The position numbers and the translations under genes were made by a program. The notes beneath the pieces were generated by a model. It saw only the letters and a list, made by a program, of their open reading frames with translations, ran no database searches and was not told the origin of the DNA. A DNA stretch of 64,000 nucleotides from VBDM01 sp963699535 (GTDB lineage Bacteria; Pseudomonadota; Gammaproteobacteria; Burkholderiales; SG8-39). Every line of letters begins with the position of its first letter. The first letter of the stretch is position 1. Location of the stretch: assembly GCA_963699535.1 (NCBI GenBank), contig CAVOUJ010000031.1, positions 1-64,000 of the forward strand. Reading direction: 5' to 3'. Positions 24,730-33,444 of this stretch are shown one piece after another.

Positions 24730-25242
24730 TCAGCGTTTCGGCAGCTTTGGCGCGGGCCAGGCGGGCAAGGGAACTCCCGGCGCGCGCAGCACCCGCATCA
24801 TGCGCAGCGCCATTTCGCGTCCGCGGTAATAGCCGGGAATGTAGGCCGACTCGTTGAAGCCGAGCGACTTGTAGAAGCTGCGCGCGACGGCGTTCGCCGC
24901 GCGAAGCTCCAGATGAATCGAAGCGATTCCGGCGACCTTCGCCGACTCGACCAGCCATTCGACCATGCGGCGCCCGATACCCTGCCGCTGGTGCGACGGC
25001 CGCACCGCGAGAAGATTCAGGTGTGCGTGCTCGTCGCCGAAAAACATGATGGCGAAAGCGACGGCGCGGTCGCGGTCGCAGGCGAGCAGCGTGAACGTTT
25101 CCCTGTTGGCGATCGAGCGCGATACCCGTTCCGGTCCCCATGACCAGCCGAGCCCTGTCTCGATCAGGTCGCGGGACATCGCGGCGATGCGGGCGGCGTC
25201 GCCCGGCCGGCCGGGTCTCAGGGTGATGTCTTTCGCGTTCAT
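24730..25242 (-). CDS. rimI: RimI-like GNAT N-acetyltransferase
   Basis: A 170-residue GNAT enzyme. ATG 25242 (MNAKDITLRPGRPGD) is chosen over the 17-residue longer frame. The acetyl-CoA loop is RPSHQRQGIGRRMVEWLVE (about residues 83-101), followed by LELRAANAVARSFYKSLGFNE and PGYYRGREMALRM, the RimI-type C-terminus. The family acetylates the N-terminal alanine of ribosomal protein S18. The C-terminal extension RVLRAPGVPLPAWPAPKLPKR is not part of the fold. Confidence 0.8.
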   Translation of the reverse strand: MNAKDITLRPGRPGDAARIAAMSRDLIETGLGWSWGPERVSRSIANRETFTLLACDRDRAVAFAIMFFGDEHAHLNLLAVRPSHQRQGIGRRMVEWLVESAKVAGIASIHLELRAANAVARSFYKSLGFNESAYIPGYYRGREMALRMMRVLRAPGVPLPAWPAPKLPKR

Positions 25243-25317
25243 CGTGGTGGAACCGAATGAAACGAGCATGCCAAGATTTCCGAAAGCTGGCAAGTACGGG
25301 GTTCGGCGCAGTGTGGG

Positions 25318-25460
25318 GGCGGGCTGCTTCGCTCGAGCGACTTACGCGGCGACACGCGTCACGGGTGGCCGCGCGCCGACCGCTTCAATGGAGGCGCAAG
25401 CGGCCGGGTACCCGTAGCGGGTCGCCTGCCGCGCCAGGAGCGAAAGCGAAGCAGCCCGCC
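25318..25460. repeat. long inverted repeat, copy B (143 bp)
   Basis: Arms GGCGGGCTGCTTCGCT and AGCGAAGCAGCCCGCC are near-perfect complements, with inner pairing GCGGCGAC...GTCGCC and ACGGGT...ACCCGT. Its centre, ACGGGTGGC ... GCTTCAAT ... GCCGGGTACCCGTAG, matches copy A at 20711-20774, while the outer arms differ. It starts 6 nt after the hemJ stop (reading the - strand), so here it would sit at the end of the ferredoxin-hemJ operon. Confidence 0.75.
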
Positions 25461-25466
25461 ACCTCT

Positions 25467-25880
25467 CTAGAACGGCTTGACCACGGCCAGAATGACGGCG
25501 GCGAAGAGGAGCAGCGTCGGTGCTTCGTTGAACCAGCGGTACCAGACGTGCGATTTGGTATTGCGGTCGTGCGCGAAATCGGCGAGCAGCTTGCCGCAGT
25601 ACAGATGATAGGCGACGAGCAGGGCGACCGCTGCGACCTTGGCGTAGAGCCAGACGGGCGTGAAACCGATGAGCGCCCACAGCCAGACCCCAAATACGAC
25701 CGTGAGAATTCCGCCCGGCGCCATGATGCCCCAGTAGAGCTTGCGCTCCATCACCTTGAAGCGTGCCTTGCCCGGCGCGTCCTCGGCCATGGCGTGATAG
25801 ACGAAAAGGCGCGGCAGGTAGAACAGCCCGGCGAACCAGGTGACCATGAAAATGATGTGCAGCGATTTGATCCAGAGCAT
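25467..25880 (-). CDS. hemJ: HemJ-type protoporphyrinogen oxidase
   Basis: A 137-residue inner-membrane protein with four hydrophobic segments. HemJ oxidises protoporphyrinogen IX to protoporphyrin IX in haem synthesis. The N-terminal MLWIKSLHIIFMVTWFAGLFYLPRLFVYH carries the conserved His residues, then YWGIMAPGGILT and KSHVWYRWFNEAPTLLLF near the end. Length is normal. It is last in a tight operon behind the NodIJ-like ABC genes, 2 nt after the permease stop. Confidence 0.88.
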   Translation of the reverse strand: MLWIKSLHIIFMVTWFAGLFYLPRLFVYHAMAEDAPGKARFKVMERKLYWGIMAPGGILTVVFGVWLWALIGFTPVWLYAKVAAVALLVAYHLYCGKLLADFAHDRNTKSHVWYRWFNEAPTLLLFAAVILAVVKPF

Positions 25881-25882
25881 GG

Positions 25883-26662
25883 CTACTTGAGCAACCGCCG
25901 GCGAAAGAGTATCGCGGCCACGTAGAACCCGGCCGCAGCATAGGCAAGCAGTACTCCGACGTGCACCGCCACGTCCGCCGGGACCTGGCCGAATAGGAGC
26001 GGCCGCGCGATCGCCACGGCGTGCGTGAGCGGCAGAAACGCTGCGATCGTCTGGAAGAGCTCGGGCAGCTGTTCGACGGGGAAGAACACGCCGCAGAGGA
26101 GGCTCATCGGCGTGATGATCAGCGTGAAGTAGTACATGAAGAAGTCGTAGCTCCGCGCCATCGCGGTCACCGCGAGAGCGAGCGCGCCGAAGGTGAGGCC
26201 GACGAGGGGTACGAGGGCGAGCACCCACAGGGAAAGGAGAGAATGGGTAAGGCCGAGCAGCCAGACCACCGCGAGGATCGCCGCGCCGGAGAGCACGCTC
26301 TTCGACGCCGCCCAGACGAGCTCGGCGAGAACGACGTCGTCCAGATCGATCGGGGCGTTCATGATCGCGTCCCAGGTACGCTGCACGTGCATGCGCGAGA
26401 ACGCCGAGTACATCGCCTCGAAGGTTGCGCTGTTCATCGTGCTCGAGCACACCATCCCCGCGGCGAGGAACGCAATGTAGGGCACTCCCTCGATCTGCGG
26501 CAGCATCGACCCCAGGCCGTAGCCGAGTCCGAATACGTAGATCATCGGATCGGCGAGATTGCCGAGGATGGAGGGCACGGCGAGCTTCCGCCAGACGAGC
26601 AGGTTTCTGCGCCACACCGGCACGAAACGCAGGCTCATCGAGGGCGGCGCAAAGGCGTGCAT
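25883..26662 (-). CDS. ABC-2 type permease, NodJ-like
   Basis: A 259-residue ABC-2 membrane subunit with six hydrophobic segments. It begins with ATG 26662, sharing one base with the ATPase stop. Recognisable parts are LADPMIYVFGLGYGLG, FEAMYSAFSRMHVQRTWDAIM and SLLCGVFFPVEQLPELFQTIAAFLPLTHAV. The rhizobial NodIJ pair exports lipo-chitooligosaccharides; in other proteobacteria the same family has unknown lipid or glycan substrates, so the name is only a family label. Confidence 0.85.
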   Translation of the reverse strand: MHAFAPPSMSLRFVPVWRRNLLVWRKLAVPSILGNLADPMIYVFGLGYGLGSMLPQIEGVPYIAFLAAGMVCSSTMNSATFEAMYSAFSRMHVQRTWDAIMNAPIDLDDVVLAELVWAASKSVLSGAAILAVVWLLGLTHSLLSLWVLALVPLVGLTFGALALAVTAMARSYDFFMYYFTLIITPMSLLCGVFFPVEQLPELFQTIAAFLPLTHAVAIARPLLFGQVPADVAVHVGVLLAYAAAGFYVAAILFRRRLLK

Positions 26663-27633
26663 CAGTCTCGCAGCTCCCTTCCCGTGAGCTTGAGGAACAC
26701 GTCTTCGAGGTCGGCGGGCCGGTGCAGGTAGCGCAGTTCCGCCCGGCTCGACAGGCTTGCAAGCAGCGGCGCCGGATCGGCGGCGTAGCAGAACACGGTG
26801 TCGCCGCTTCGCTCCAGGCGCGATGCGAGTGCTCCCGCCTCGCCGTCGGCCCATTTCGTCACCCCGTCGCCGTGCACTTCGACGACGTGGGGCTCTATGT
26901 GCCGGACGATGAGATCCCGCGGGCTGCCTTCGGTGATGAACCGGCCGCGGTCCATGATCGCGAGCCTCGCGCACAGGCGCTCGGCTTCCTCCATGAAGTG
27001 CGTGGTGAGCACGATGGTCTTGCCCTGCGCGAGAAGCTGCTTCAGCCGCTCCCAGATCAGGTGGCGCGCCTGTGGATCGAGCCCGGTGGTGGGCTCGTCC
27101 ATGAAGATCAGGTCGGGATCGTTGATGAGCGCGCGTGCCAGGGTCAGCCGGCGCTTCATTCCCCCGGAGAGCGTCTGGATTCGCGATGCAGCCCGGGCGG
27201 CGAGACCGGCAAAATCGAGCAGCCGGGGGATGCGTTCCCGGATGGCGCGCTCGGCAAGGCCGAAGTAGCGGCCGTAGACGATCAGGTTTTCCTCGACGGT
27301 GAAGTCGGGATCGAGGTTGTCCATTTGAGGAACCACGCCCACCCGAACCCGGGCGGGCCGGGCTTCCCCGGGCACGGGGCGCTGCATCAGGTCGACCGAG
27401 CCACTGTCCGGTTCGGTGAGGCCGAGACACAGCCTCAAGGTCGTGGTCTTGCCGGCTCCGTTCGGGCCGAGGAGGCCGAAGCACTCTCCGGGTGCGATGC
27501 TGAAGGAGACGCCCGCGACCACCTCCTCGCCTCCGTAAGACTTGCGGAGGTCGCGCACCGCCAGGACGCTTGCCGCGCGATCCTCCGCGAGGGCAATCTC
27601 CCCGGCGCGGATTCGGGTCGTCAGCTCCGCCAT
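26662..27633 (-). CDS. ABC transporter ATPase, NodI-like
   Basis: A 323-residue ATPase. Walker A is GPNGAGKTT (about residues 56-64), the signature LSGGMKRRLTLARAL, Walker B LIFMDEPTTGLDP and the H-loop TTHFMEE. MDNLDPDFTVEENLIVYGRYFGL is the NodI-type Q-loop region. ATG 27633 is chosen; the first 24 residues precede the ABC domain. It pairs with the permease directly downstream, overlapping it by one base, and overlaps the hydrolase gene by 13 nt. Confidence 0.88.
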   Translation of the reverse strand: MAELTTRIRAGEIALAEDRAASVLAVRDLRKSYGGEEVVAGVSFSIAPGECFGLLGPNGAGKTTTLRLCLGLTEPDSGSVDLMQRPVPGEARPARVRVGVVPQMDNLDPDFTVEENLIVYGRYFGLAERAIRERIPRLLDFAGLAARAASRIQTLSGGMKRRLTLARALINDPDLIFMDEPTTGLDPQARHLIWERLKQLLAQGKTIVLTTHFMEEAERLCARLAIMDRGRFITEGSPRDLIVRHIEPHVVEVHGDGVTKWADGEAGALASRLERSGDTVFCYAADPAPLLASLSSRAELRYLHRPADLEDVFLKLTGRELRD

Positions 27634-28232
27634 GAGTTCTTGACGATGTCTCGAATGATGTTCAGGCGAAGGTGAAAGAAGTGATCGGCGCCGGGGATGA
27701 CGACGACCGGCAGCTCCTGCGGGCGCGCCCAGTCGAGTACTTGCGCGAGCGGAACGGTCTCGTCGCGCTCGCCGTGGATAACGATCGTATCCGGGGGCAC
27801 GGTCGCCGAGGGGAATCGGCCCGCCGCCAGGGCGACCAGAACGACCCGTTGCGGTTTCACGCGCTGTGCGACCTGGGTCTGCACCGCCGCCCCGAAGGAA
27901 AAGCCGGCAAGCACGACGGGCAGTTCGCCGTATGACTGTCGCGCCTGGGCGAGAACGGCGAGCAGGTCCTCGGTTTCCCCGCGGCCCTCGTCGTGCGCGC
28001 CCTCCGAGCTCCCTACGCCCCGGAAATTGGGGCGCAGGGCGATGTAGCCGAGGTCGACAAAGGTCCTGGCCAGCGTCTGCACGACCTTGTTGTCGAGCGT
28101 GCCGCCGTACAGGGGATGAGGATGGGCCACCAGTGCGACCCCGCGGACGGAGGTTTCCGGAGGACGATCCACGACCACTTCGATCTTGCCCGCGCCGCCG
28201 TCTACGAAGATGCGATCGCTCACCCGGCTCAT
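27621..28232 (-). CDS. alpha/beta hydrolase of the CocE/YmfQ-like short type
   Basis: A 203-residue cytoplasmic hydrolase. VALVAHPHPLYGGTLDNKVV (about residues 32-51) is the HPHPxxGG motif of a dienelactone-hydrolase-like subfamily, GFSFGAAVQ holds the nucleophile Ser, HGERDETVP the acid and GADHFFHLRL the catalytic His. Substrate unknown. Its ATG overlaps the ferredoxin stop (ATGA) and its end overlaps the ABC ATPase. Confidence 0.85.
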   Translation of the reverse strand: MSRVSDRIFVDGGAGKIEVVVDRPPETSVRGVALVAHPHPLYGGTLDNKVVQTLARTFVDLGYIALRPNFRGVGSSEGAHDEGRGETEDLLAVLAQARQSYGELPVVLAGFSFGAAVQTQVAQRVKPQRVVLVALAAGRFPSATVPPDTIVIHGERDETVPLAQVLDWARPQELPVVVIPGADHFFHLRLNIIRDIVKNSWRS

Positions 28233-28537
28233 ATGCGCAGCCGCTCGACGACGCGGCCGCCTTTGAGGTGCTCCTCGATGATCTCGTCGATGTCGGCCGC
28301 GTCAACGTAGGAATACCAGACGGCTTCCGGGTACACGACGACGCACGGCCCCTCCTCGCAGCGATCCAGGCACCCGGCCTGGTTGACCCGCACCTTGCCG
28401 GGACCCGCGAGGCCGAATTCCTTCACGCGCTTCTTCGCGTACTCGCGCATGTCGCTCGCGCCCTTGTCGGCGCAGCAGGCCTCGCCGTTCTGTCGCTGAT
28501 TGCAGCAGAAGAAGACGTGTCTCTCGTAGTAGCTCAT
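28229..28537 (-). CDS. [2Fe-2S] thioredoxin-like ferredoxin
   Basis: A 102-residue thioredoxin-fold ferredoxin. Cys residues in HVFFCCNQRQNGEACCADKG and AGCLDRCEEGPCVVVYP provide the cluster ligands, matching the (2Fe-2S) ferredoxin-domain family related to NuoE and Shethna-type proteins. It is the first gene of a five-gene overlapping operon ending with hemJ. An electron-transfer role near haem synthesis is inference. Confidence 0.88.
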   Translation of the reverse strand: MSYYERHVFFCCNQRQNGEACCADKGASDMREYAKKRVKEFGLAGPGKVRVNQAGCLDRCEEGPCVVVYPEAVWYSYVDAADIDEIIEEHLKGGRVVERLRI

Positions 28538-28638
28538 CGTGGATTCCGGGGATGAACGGCAAGCGAGTTGAGCGGAGCGCTAGGACCGGGGCGAACACGA
28601 TTGCGCCGGTCTGCGCCGCTCGAACGAGCGTGGAGCAA

Positions 28639-28644
28639 ATTATA
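28639..28644 (-). promoter_or_regulatory. possible -10 box for the ferredoxin-hemJ operon
   Basis: A perfect TATAAT reads on the - strand about 100 nt upstream of the ferredoxin start, in the 133-nt gap behind the VanZ gene. No good -35 (TTGACA-like) is seen 16-18 nt before it, so this is only suggestive. Confidence 0.3.
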
Positions 28645-28670
28645 CAGGGGGCCGGCCGTCGTACGTCCCC

Positions 28671-29744
28671 CTACGGCCTGGGCTCTCCTCGCTCGCCCGC
28701 GAGCAGCACCACGTAGAACATCGCCGCAAACGGCCAGATCGCCGAAACGACGCGCGTCGCTCCGTTGAAATTGAAGTACTGCCCCTGCTGCCAGAGGGAA
28801 AGGGTCGCAGTCAGGTAGGGATTCGCGGGAGCGAGATTCACCAGCGCGGTCGCAGCGAGAAGCGCCAGACCCGAGAGCGCGAGCTGCACGGCGCGCGGCA
28901 ATCCCACCGCGATCAGCAGCAGCGCGAGCGCGACCGCGACGCCGTAGAGCGCGCCCGGCGTGAGCCAGGTGAGGATATCCTGCGAGCTGACGAGCAGTCC
29001 GAATGCAAAGCTGTGCACGCTCAGCCCGGCCGCCACCAGGGCAAGCACGACCAGGCGCTTGGGGTGCGCGGGAGCGACGAGGCAGGACGCCATCAGCCCG
29101 ACAGCGAGAGCATTCGCGCCCGCAACTCCGGCTTCGACGCGAACGAAGACCTCTGCAGGGTACAGCTTGCCCGGCGGCGGCCGGAACCACTCGCGCAGGT
29201 CGCCGGTGCCAAAGAGCAGGGTGCTCGGGTTGAGCTGCGCAAGCAGCCACAACCCCAAGAGGACCAGGCCGAGGTCGACCCTTCCACCCGGGAGAAAGAA
29301 TCGGTCGCGAAACACGTGCAACCGACGCTCGCGCAGCAACCGGTCGCTCATGGACACGGCGACGAGCGCGCCCAATACGCCGCCGGCCGAGTTTGCAATC
29401 AAGTCGAGGCTCGAAGAGGTGCGCGCCGGGAGATAGAGCTGCAGCGATTCGAGCGCGAGACTCAGCGCTGCCGCGCACAGAGCCGAGAAGGCGAAGGCGG
29501 CGCCGCCGCGCAAGACCGGGTACGCGGCGAGCGCAGCGAAGAAGCCGAGCGGCATGTACCCGATCAGGTTTGCGGCGAGATCGAACGGAAAGTAGGGACG
29601 GGAAATCCGTGCGGTCAGGAACGCGAACGGAGGCAGACCCTGATCGCGCCAGCCCGAGAACGGGTGCAGGCTCGCATAGACCACGAGAAACACGTAGGCG
29701 ACAAACAGGTAGCGCACGAGCAGTGAGGGCCGCTCATCGGTCAT
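28671..29744 (-). CDS. VanZ-family membrane protein
   Basis: A 357-residue protein with about ten hydrophobic segments. The VanZ-like part covers the first 130 residues: DLAANLIGYMPLGFFAAL and LESLQLYLPARTSSSLDLIANSAGG, with its conserved Asn and polar residues. The second half is an additional hydrophobic domain. GTG 29762, overlapping the macrodomain stop, is an alternative start adding six residues. VanZ proteins bind lipids or glycopeptide antibiotics in a few cases; the function here is unknown. Confidence 0.82.
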   Translation of the reverse strand: MTDERPSLLVRYLFVAYVFLVVYASLHPFSGWRDQGLPPFAFLTARISRPYFPFDLAANLIGYMPLGFFAALAAYPVLRGGAAFAFSALCAAALSLALESLQLYLPARTSSSLDLIANSAGGVLGALVAVSMSDRLLRERRLHVFRDRFFLPGGRVDLGLVLLGLWLLAQLNPSTLLFGTGDLREWFRPPPGKLYPAEVFVRVEAGVAGANALAVGLMASCLVAPAHPKRLVVLALVAAGLSVHSFAFGLLVSSQDILTWLTPGALYGVAVALALLLIAVGLPRAVQLALSGLALLAATALVNLAPANPYLTATLSLWQQGQYFNFNGATRVVSAIWPFAAMFYVVLLAGERGEPRP

Positions 29745-29758
29745 GGCAGCCGATTTCT

Positions 29759-30271
29759 TCACAGCCGCGCGAGCTCGGCTTCGTAGGCGGCGAGCGCGCC
29801 CGCGCCGAACAGCGCGAACGTGATCTGCTCAATCGCAGAATGAGCCCCGGCGAACGCGAAGCATTCGCGCACCGCGATTGCCGCGGCCTTGTCGATCGGA
29901 TAGCCGTACGCGCCGCAGCTGATGGCCGGAAACGCGATCGAGCGCACGCCGTGCGCGAGCGCAAGCTCGAGGCTCTTTCTGTAGCAGGACGCGAGCAGCT
30001 GCGGCTCGCCGCTTCCCCCGCCGCTCCAGACCGGGCCTACGGTGTGGATGACGTGCTTCGCCGGCAGCCGGTATCCGCGCGTGATCTTTGCGTCGCCCGT
30101 GGCGCAGCCGCCGAGCGCGCGACACTCGGCGAGCAGCTCGGGGCCCGCGGCGCGGTGAATCGCGCCGTCCACGCCACCCCCGCCGAGCAAGGTCGTGTTT
30201 GCCGCGTTGACGATGGCGTCCACGGCGAGCCGCGTGATGTCGGCCTCGATCGTCTGCAGCCGATTGAACAC
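29759..30271 (-). CDS. macrodomain protein (O-acetyl-ADP-ribose deacetylase type)
   Basis: A 170-residue macrodomain of the YmdB/MacroD type. VNAANTTLLGGGGVDGAIHRAAGP (about residues 21-44, quoted in part) contains the catalytic Asn/Asp loop, and AISCGAYGYPIDKAA is the second ADP-ribose loop. The enzyme would hydrolyse O-acetyl-ADP-ribose or remove ADP-ribose from proteins. It is 6 nt downstream of pit on the same strand, an uncommon neighbour for a phosphate transporter. Confidence 0.9.
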   Translation of the reverse strand: MFNRLQTIEADITRLAVDAIVNAANTTLLGGGGVDGAIHRAAGPELLAECRALGGCATGDAKITRGYRLPAKHVIHTVGPVWSGGGSGEPQLLASCYRKSLELALAHGVRSIAFPAISCGAYGYPIDKAAAIAVRECFAFAGAHSAIEQITFALFGAGALAAYEAELARL

Positions 30272-30277
30272 GACTTT

Positions 30278-31276
30278 TTACAGGTAGTGAGTTCCCAGCC
30301 ACCAAGCGAAGCCCGCGATAAAGGCCGAGCAGGGGATGGTTAGGACCCAGGCGATGACGATGTTGCCGGCCACGCCCCAGCGCACCGCGGAGAGGTTGCG
30401 CACCGAGCCAACGCCGACGATCGAGCCGGTGATGGTATGGGTGGTGGAGACCGGAATGCCAAGACCGGTGGCGACGAACAGCATGACCGCGCCGCTCGTT
30501 TCGGCGCAGCAGCCGCCTACGGGCTTGAGCGGCGTGATTCTCTGTCCCATGGTCTTGACGATGCGCCAGCCCCCGAACAGTGTCCCCAGGGCGATCACCC
30601 CGTAGCACAGGATAGCGACCCAGAACGGCAGCGAGTCCTGGGAGGCGGAGAGCCCGGCCGCGATGAGCAGCATCCAGATGACGCCCATGGTCTTCTGCGC
30701 GTCGTTGCCCCCGTGGCCGAGGCTGTAGAGCGCCGCCGAAACGAGCTGCAGCCGACGGAACCAGCGGTCGACGCGCCTCGGCGTCGCTCGCCGGAAAAGC
30801 CAGGACACTGCGAGCATCAGCAGCGCACCGAGCGCGAGACCGAGAAGCGGGGACAGCACGATGGCAAAGCCGATCTTGACGAGTCCGCTTGCGACCAGGG
30901 TGCCCACGCCGCCCTTGGCCACCGCCGCGCCGGTCACGCCCCCGATCAGCGCGTGCGAGGAGCTGGAGGGAATACCGTAATACCAGGTGATCACGTTCCA
31001 GGCGATTGCGCCCACCAGCGCCCCAAACACGACGTAGTGATCCACGATTTTCGGATCGACGATACCTTTGCCGATCGTCGCCGCCACTGCCAAGCCGAAC
31101 ACCGCCAGCGCGACGAAATTGAAGAACGCCGCCCAGATCACCGCCCAGTGCGGGCGCAGCACCCGCGTGGACACCACCGTCGCGATCGAATTGGCGGCGT
31201 CGTGAAAGCCGTTCAGAAAGTCGAACGCGAGCGCGACCAGGACCAGGAACACCACGATTTCGAAGCTGATCGGCAT
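30278..31276 (-). CDS. pit: low-affinity inorganic phosphate transporter (PiT)
   Basis: A 332-residue PHO4-family transporter with about ten hydrophobic segments, moving phosphate with H+ or Na+ across the inner membrane. The two repeated signatures are FLNGFHDAANSIATVVSTR near residue 25 and LGHGGNDAQKTMGVIWML near 190. The C-terminal repeat end is TTHTITGSIVGVGSV. It follows the DUF47 gene by 18 nt, the classic Pit-accessory pairing. Confidence 0.92.
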   Translation of the reverse strand: MPISFEIVVFLVLVALAFDFLNGFHDAANSIATVVSTRVLRPHWAVIWAAFFNFVALAVFGLAVAATIGKGIVDPKIVDHYVVFGALVGAIAWNVITWYYGIPSSSSHALIGGVTGAAVAKGGVGTLVASGLVKIGFAIVLSPLLGLALGALLMLAVSWLFRRATPRRVDRWFRRLQLVSAALYSLGHGGNDAQKTMGVIWMLLIAAGLSASQDSLPFWVAILCYGVIALGTLFGGWRIVKTMGQRITPLKPVGGCCAETSGAVMLFVATGLGIPVSTTHTITGSIVGVGSVRNLSAVRWGVAGNIVIAWVLTIPCSAFIAGFAWWLGTHYL

Positions 31277-31294
31277 GCGGGCGGGGACCGCGGA

Positions 31295-31921
31295 TCAGGA
31301 ATTCTCGATGACGATGCCTTCGATGATGTTGGCGACGTCCTCGCACTTGTCGCTGACGGTTTCCAGGTGCTCGTAGATCTCCTTGAGCTTGATCAGCTCG
31401 CGTGTATCCGGCTCGCTGCGGAACAGCTTGGTCATCGCATTGCGCAGGATATGGTCGGCGTCGGTCTCGAGACGGTCGATCTCGTGACAGATCTTGATGA
31501 TCTGCTCGGCGTTGGACATGCTGTGGAGGAGCACTACGGCGGCCTTCACCTTCTCGGCACAGGCGACGCAGTTCTCGGCGAGGCGTTTGGCTTCCTCGGG
31601 TATGGTGCGGATGTCGTACAGGAACAGGCATTGGGAGACGTCCTCCATCAGGTCGAGGATGTCGTCCATGCAGGTGATCAGCTGGTAGATCTCGTCGCGG
31701 TCTATCGGTGTGATGAAGGTGCGATGCAGCAGTTGCACGGTATGGTGGGTAACGATGTCGGCCTGCGTTTCCATTTTCTTGATGTTGGTCGCGCGGCGCT
31801 CGGCGTCGGCCATGTTGTCCATGAGTGCCTTCAACTCGACAGCGCCCTGCAATATCAGCGTCGCATGCTCGGTGAAATAATCGAAAAACCGGCCTTCGTG
31901 CGGCATCAGGCGTGCGAACAT
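31295..31921 (-). CDS. DUF47 (PhoU-like) Pit accessory protein
   Basis: A 208-residue all-helical protein. MFARLMPHEGRFFDYFTEHA at the start and the E/D-rich helices (IKKMETQADIVTHHTVQLLH, YQLITCMDDILDLMEDVSQ) are typical of the DUF47/TIGR00153 PhoU-like family that acts with Pit transporters. ATG 31921 is chosen although the frame is longer, because the upstream part overlaps the phoR tail. Cytoplasmic regulator of phosphate uptake by family; molecular action not established. Confidence 0.9.
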   Translation of the reverse strand: MFARLMPHEGRFFDYFTEHATLILQGAVELKALMDNMADAERRATNIKKMETQADIVTHHTVQLLHRTFITPIDRDEIYQLITCMDDILDLMEDVSQCLFLYDIRTIPEEAKRLAENCVACAEKVKAAVVLLHSMSNAEQIIKICHEIDRLETDADHILRNAMTKLFRSEPDTRELIKLKEIYEHLETVSDKCEDVANIIEGIVIENS

Positions 31922-32040
31922 GGAGACCTCCGCGCAAGGTGAGGGACAACAGGCCGGGCGCATTGTAACGGACTTCGCCGCAAAGCGGCCCCGGGGCGCC
32001 GGACAATCGCCGGCCGGCGGCAGGCCGGCCAACTCAGGGA

Positions 32041-33364
32041 TCAAACCACCGTGTGGCTCGCCGCGTGCGAAGCCGCGGGCACGACCCGGCGCGCCGGGAA
32101 TTTCGCGGCGAAGCGACTGCCTTTTCCGAGCGTGCTTTCGATCTCGAGCGCGGCCTGGTGGCGCGCGAGCGCGTGCTTGACGATGGCGAGGCCCAGGCCG
32201 GTACCGCCGGTCTCGCGCGATCGACCCCGATCGACGCGGTAGAAGCGCTCGGTCAGCCGCGGAATGTGCTCGGCCTCGATGCCCGCGCCGGTATCCTCGA
32301 CGGCGAATTCCGCGCCCTTGGAGGAGGCGCGCCAAACCAGGCGCACCTCGCCTCCAGCCGGAGTGTAGCGGACGGCATTGCTCGCGAGGTTGCCGAATGC
32401 GCTCGCAATCTCGGATTCAGACCCGAGCAGATCGAATCCGGGCTCGGCATCGAGCGTCGATCCGGTGGCGTCCGGCTGACAGGGCTTCGGCTTCCACGCG
32501 GATGCGCTCGAGCAGCAGGGAAACATCCACGCGCTCGCCTTCCGGCGGCTCGGGCGCCGATTCGAGCATCGAAAGCGTCAGCAGATCGTCGATGATGCGC
32601 TGCATGCGCCTACTCTGCTCGCTCATGAGATTCAGGTAGTCGCGCGAGCGCTCCGGATCAAGCTTCAGCTCGCGCACGGTCTCGAGGAAACCGACAAGAA
32701 CGGTGAGAGGGGTGCGGAGTTCGTGCGAAACGTTGGCGACGAAGTCCCGCCGCATGGTCTCGACGCGGATACCCTGTGTAATGTCGCGCGAGAGCAGGAG
32801 ATGCTGCGATTCGACGTAGGGCACGAACTGGATCGACAAGACCAGTCCATCGGCTCGTGCGGTCTTCAGCTCGAGCGGCCTGGAAAAATCGCGCGCAGCG
32901 ACGTATTCAACGAACTCAGGTTGGCGCACAAGGTTGGTGATCGGCTGGCCGGCGTCGCCCTCGGCGTCGATGCCGAAATGCGATTCGCAGGAGTCGTTGC
33001 ACCAGACGATGCGGTACTCCTCATCGACGATCGCAACACCGTAGGGAAGGGCGCGGCCAGCCTGCTGCGACCGCGCGAGCAGCCGCGCTAGCTCCCGGCG
33101 TCGGCCCAATTCGTCGCGCTGGCGCCGATGAAGCGTCGTGAAAACGTCTTCCCACGCGCCGGTGCTCTCGGGCACGGCCTCGGCGAGCGAACCGCGCGCC
33201 CACTCGCGCAGCCGATCGAGGTTGCGAACGTGGTGAAGGATGATTACTGCGAGCAAGGTCGAGAACAGCGCCCAGCCCCAAGCCGGGGCAAGCGCGAGGC
33301 CGACGACCATGGCAACCAGTCCGAATGCGAAGAGGGTGACCGCGGTTCTGATATAGACGTTCAT
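32041..33364 (-). pseudogene. phoR: PhoR phosphate sensor kinase, interrupted by a 1-nt frameshift
   Basis: From ATG 33364 the frame gives two membrane segments (residues 5-25 and 28-45), a PAS domain (about 100-195) and the HisKA box FVANVSHELRTPL with phosphoacceptor His214. Near 32455 one extra base is present (CGAGCGTCGA where CGAGGTCGA restores LDAEPGFDLLGSESEI), after which the ATPase domain continues in the other frame: NLASNAVRYTPAGG (N box), VEDTGAGIEAEHIPRL (G1) and GGTGLGLAIVKHALARH (G2). Joined length is about 440 residues, normal for PhoR. It lies 28 kb from phoB. Sequencing error is a real alternative to inactivation. Confidence 0.8.
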
Positions 33365-33444
33365 GCCGGCTCGCTGCGCCGGCGCGGATTATCCCATGAA
33401 ACCGGTCGACGCCGGCTCCGCGGAGCACCGATGCGGGCGTGGTC

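Noticed and set aside
22266..24857. 863-codon + strand frame opposite the M1 peptidase
   Set aside because: The - strand frame has HExxH-x18-E and a signal peptide; this one has none.
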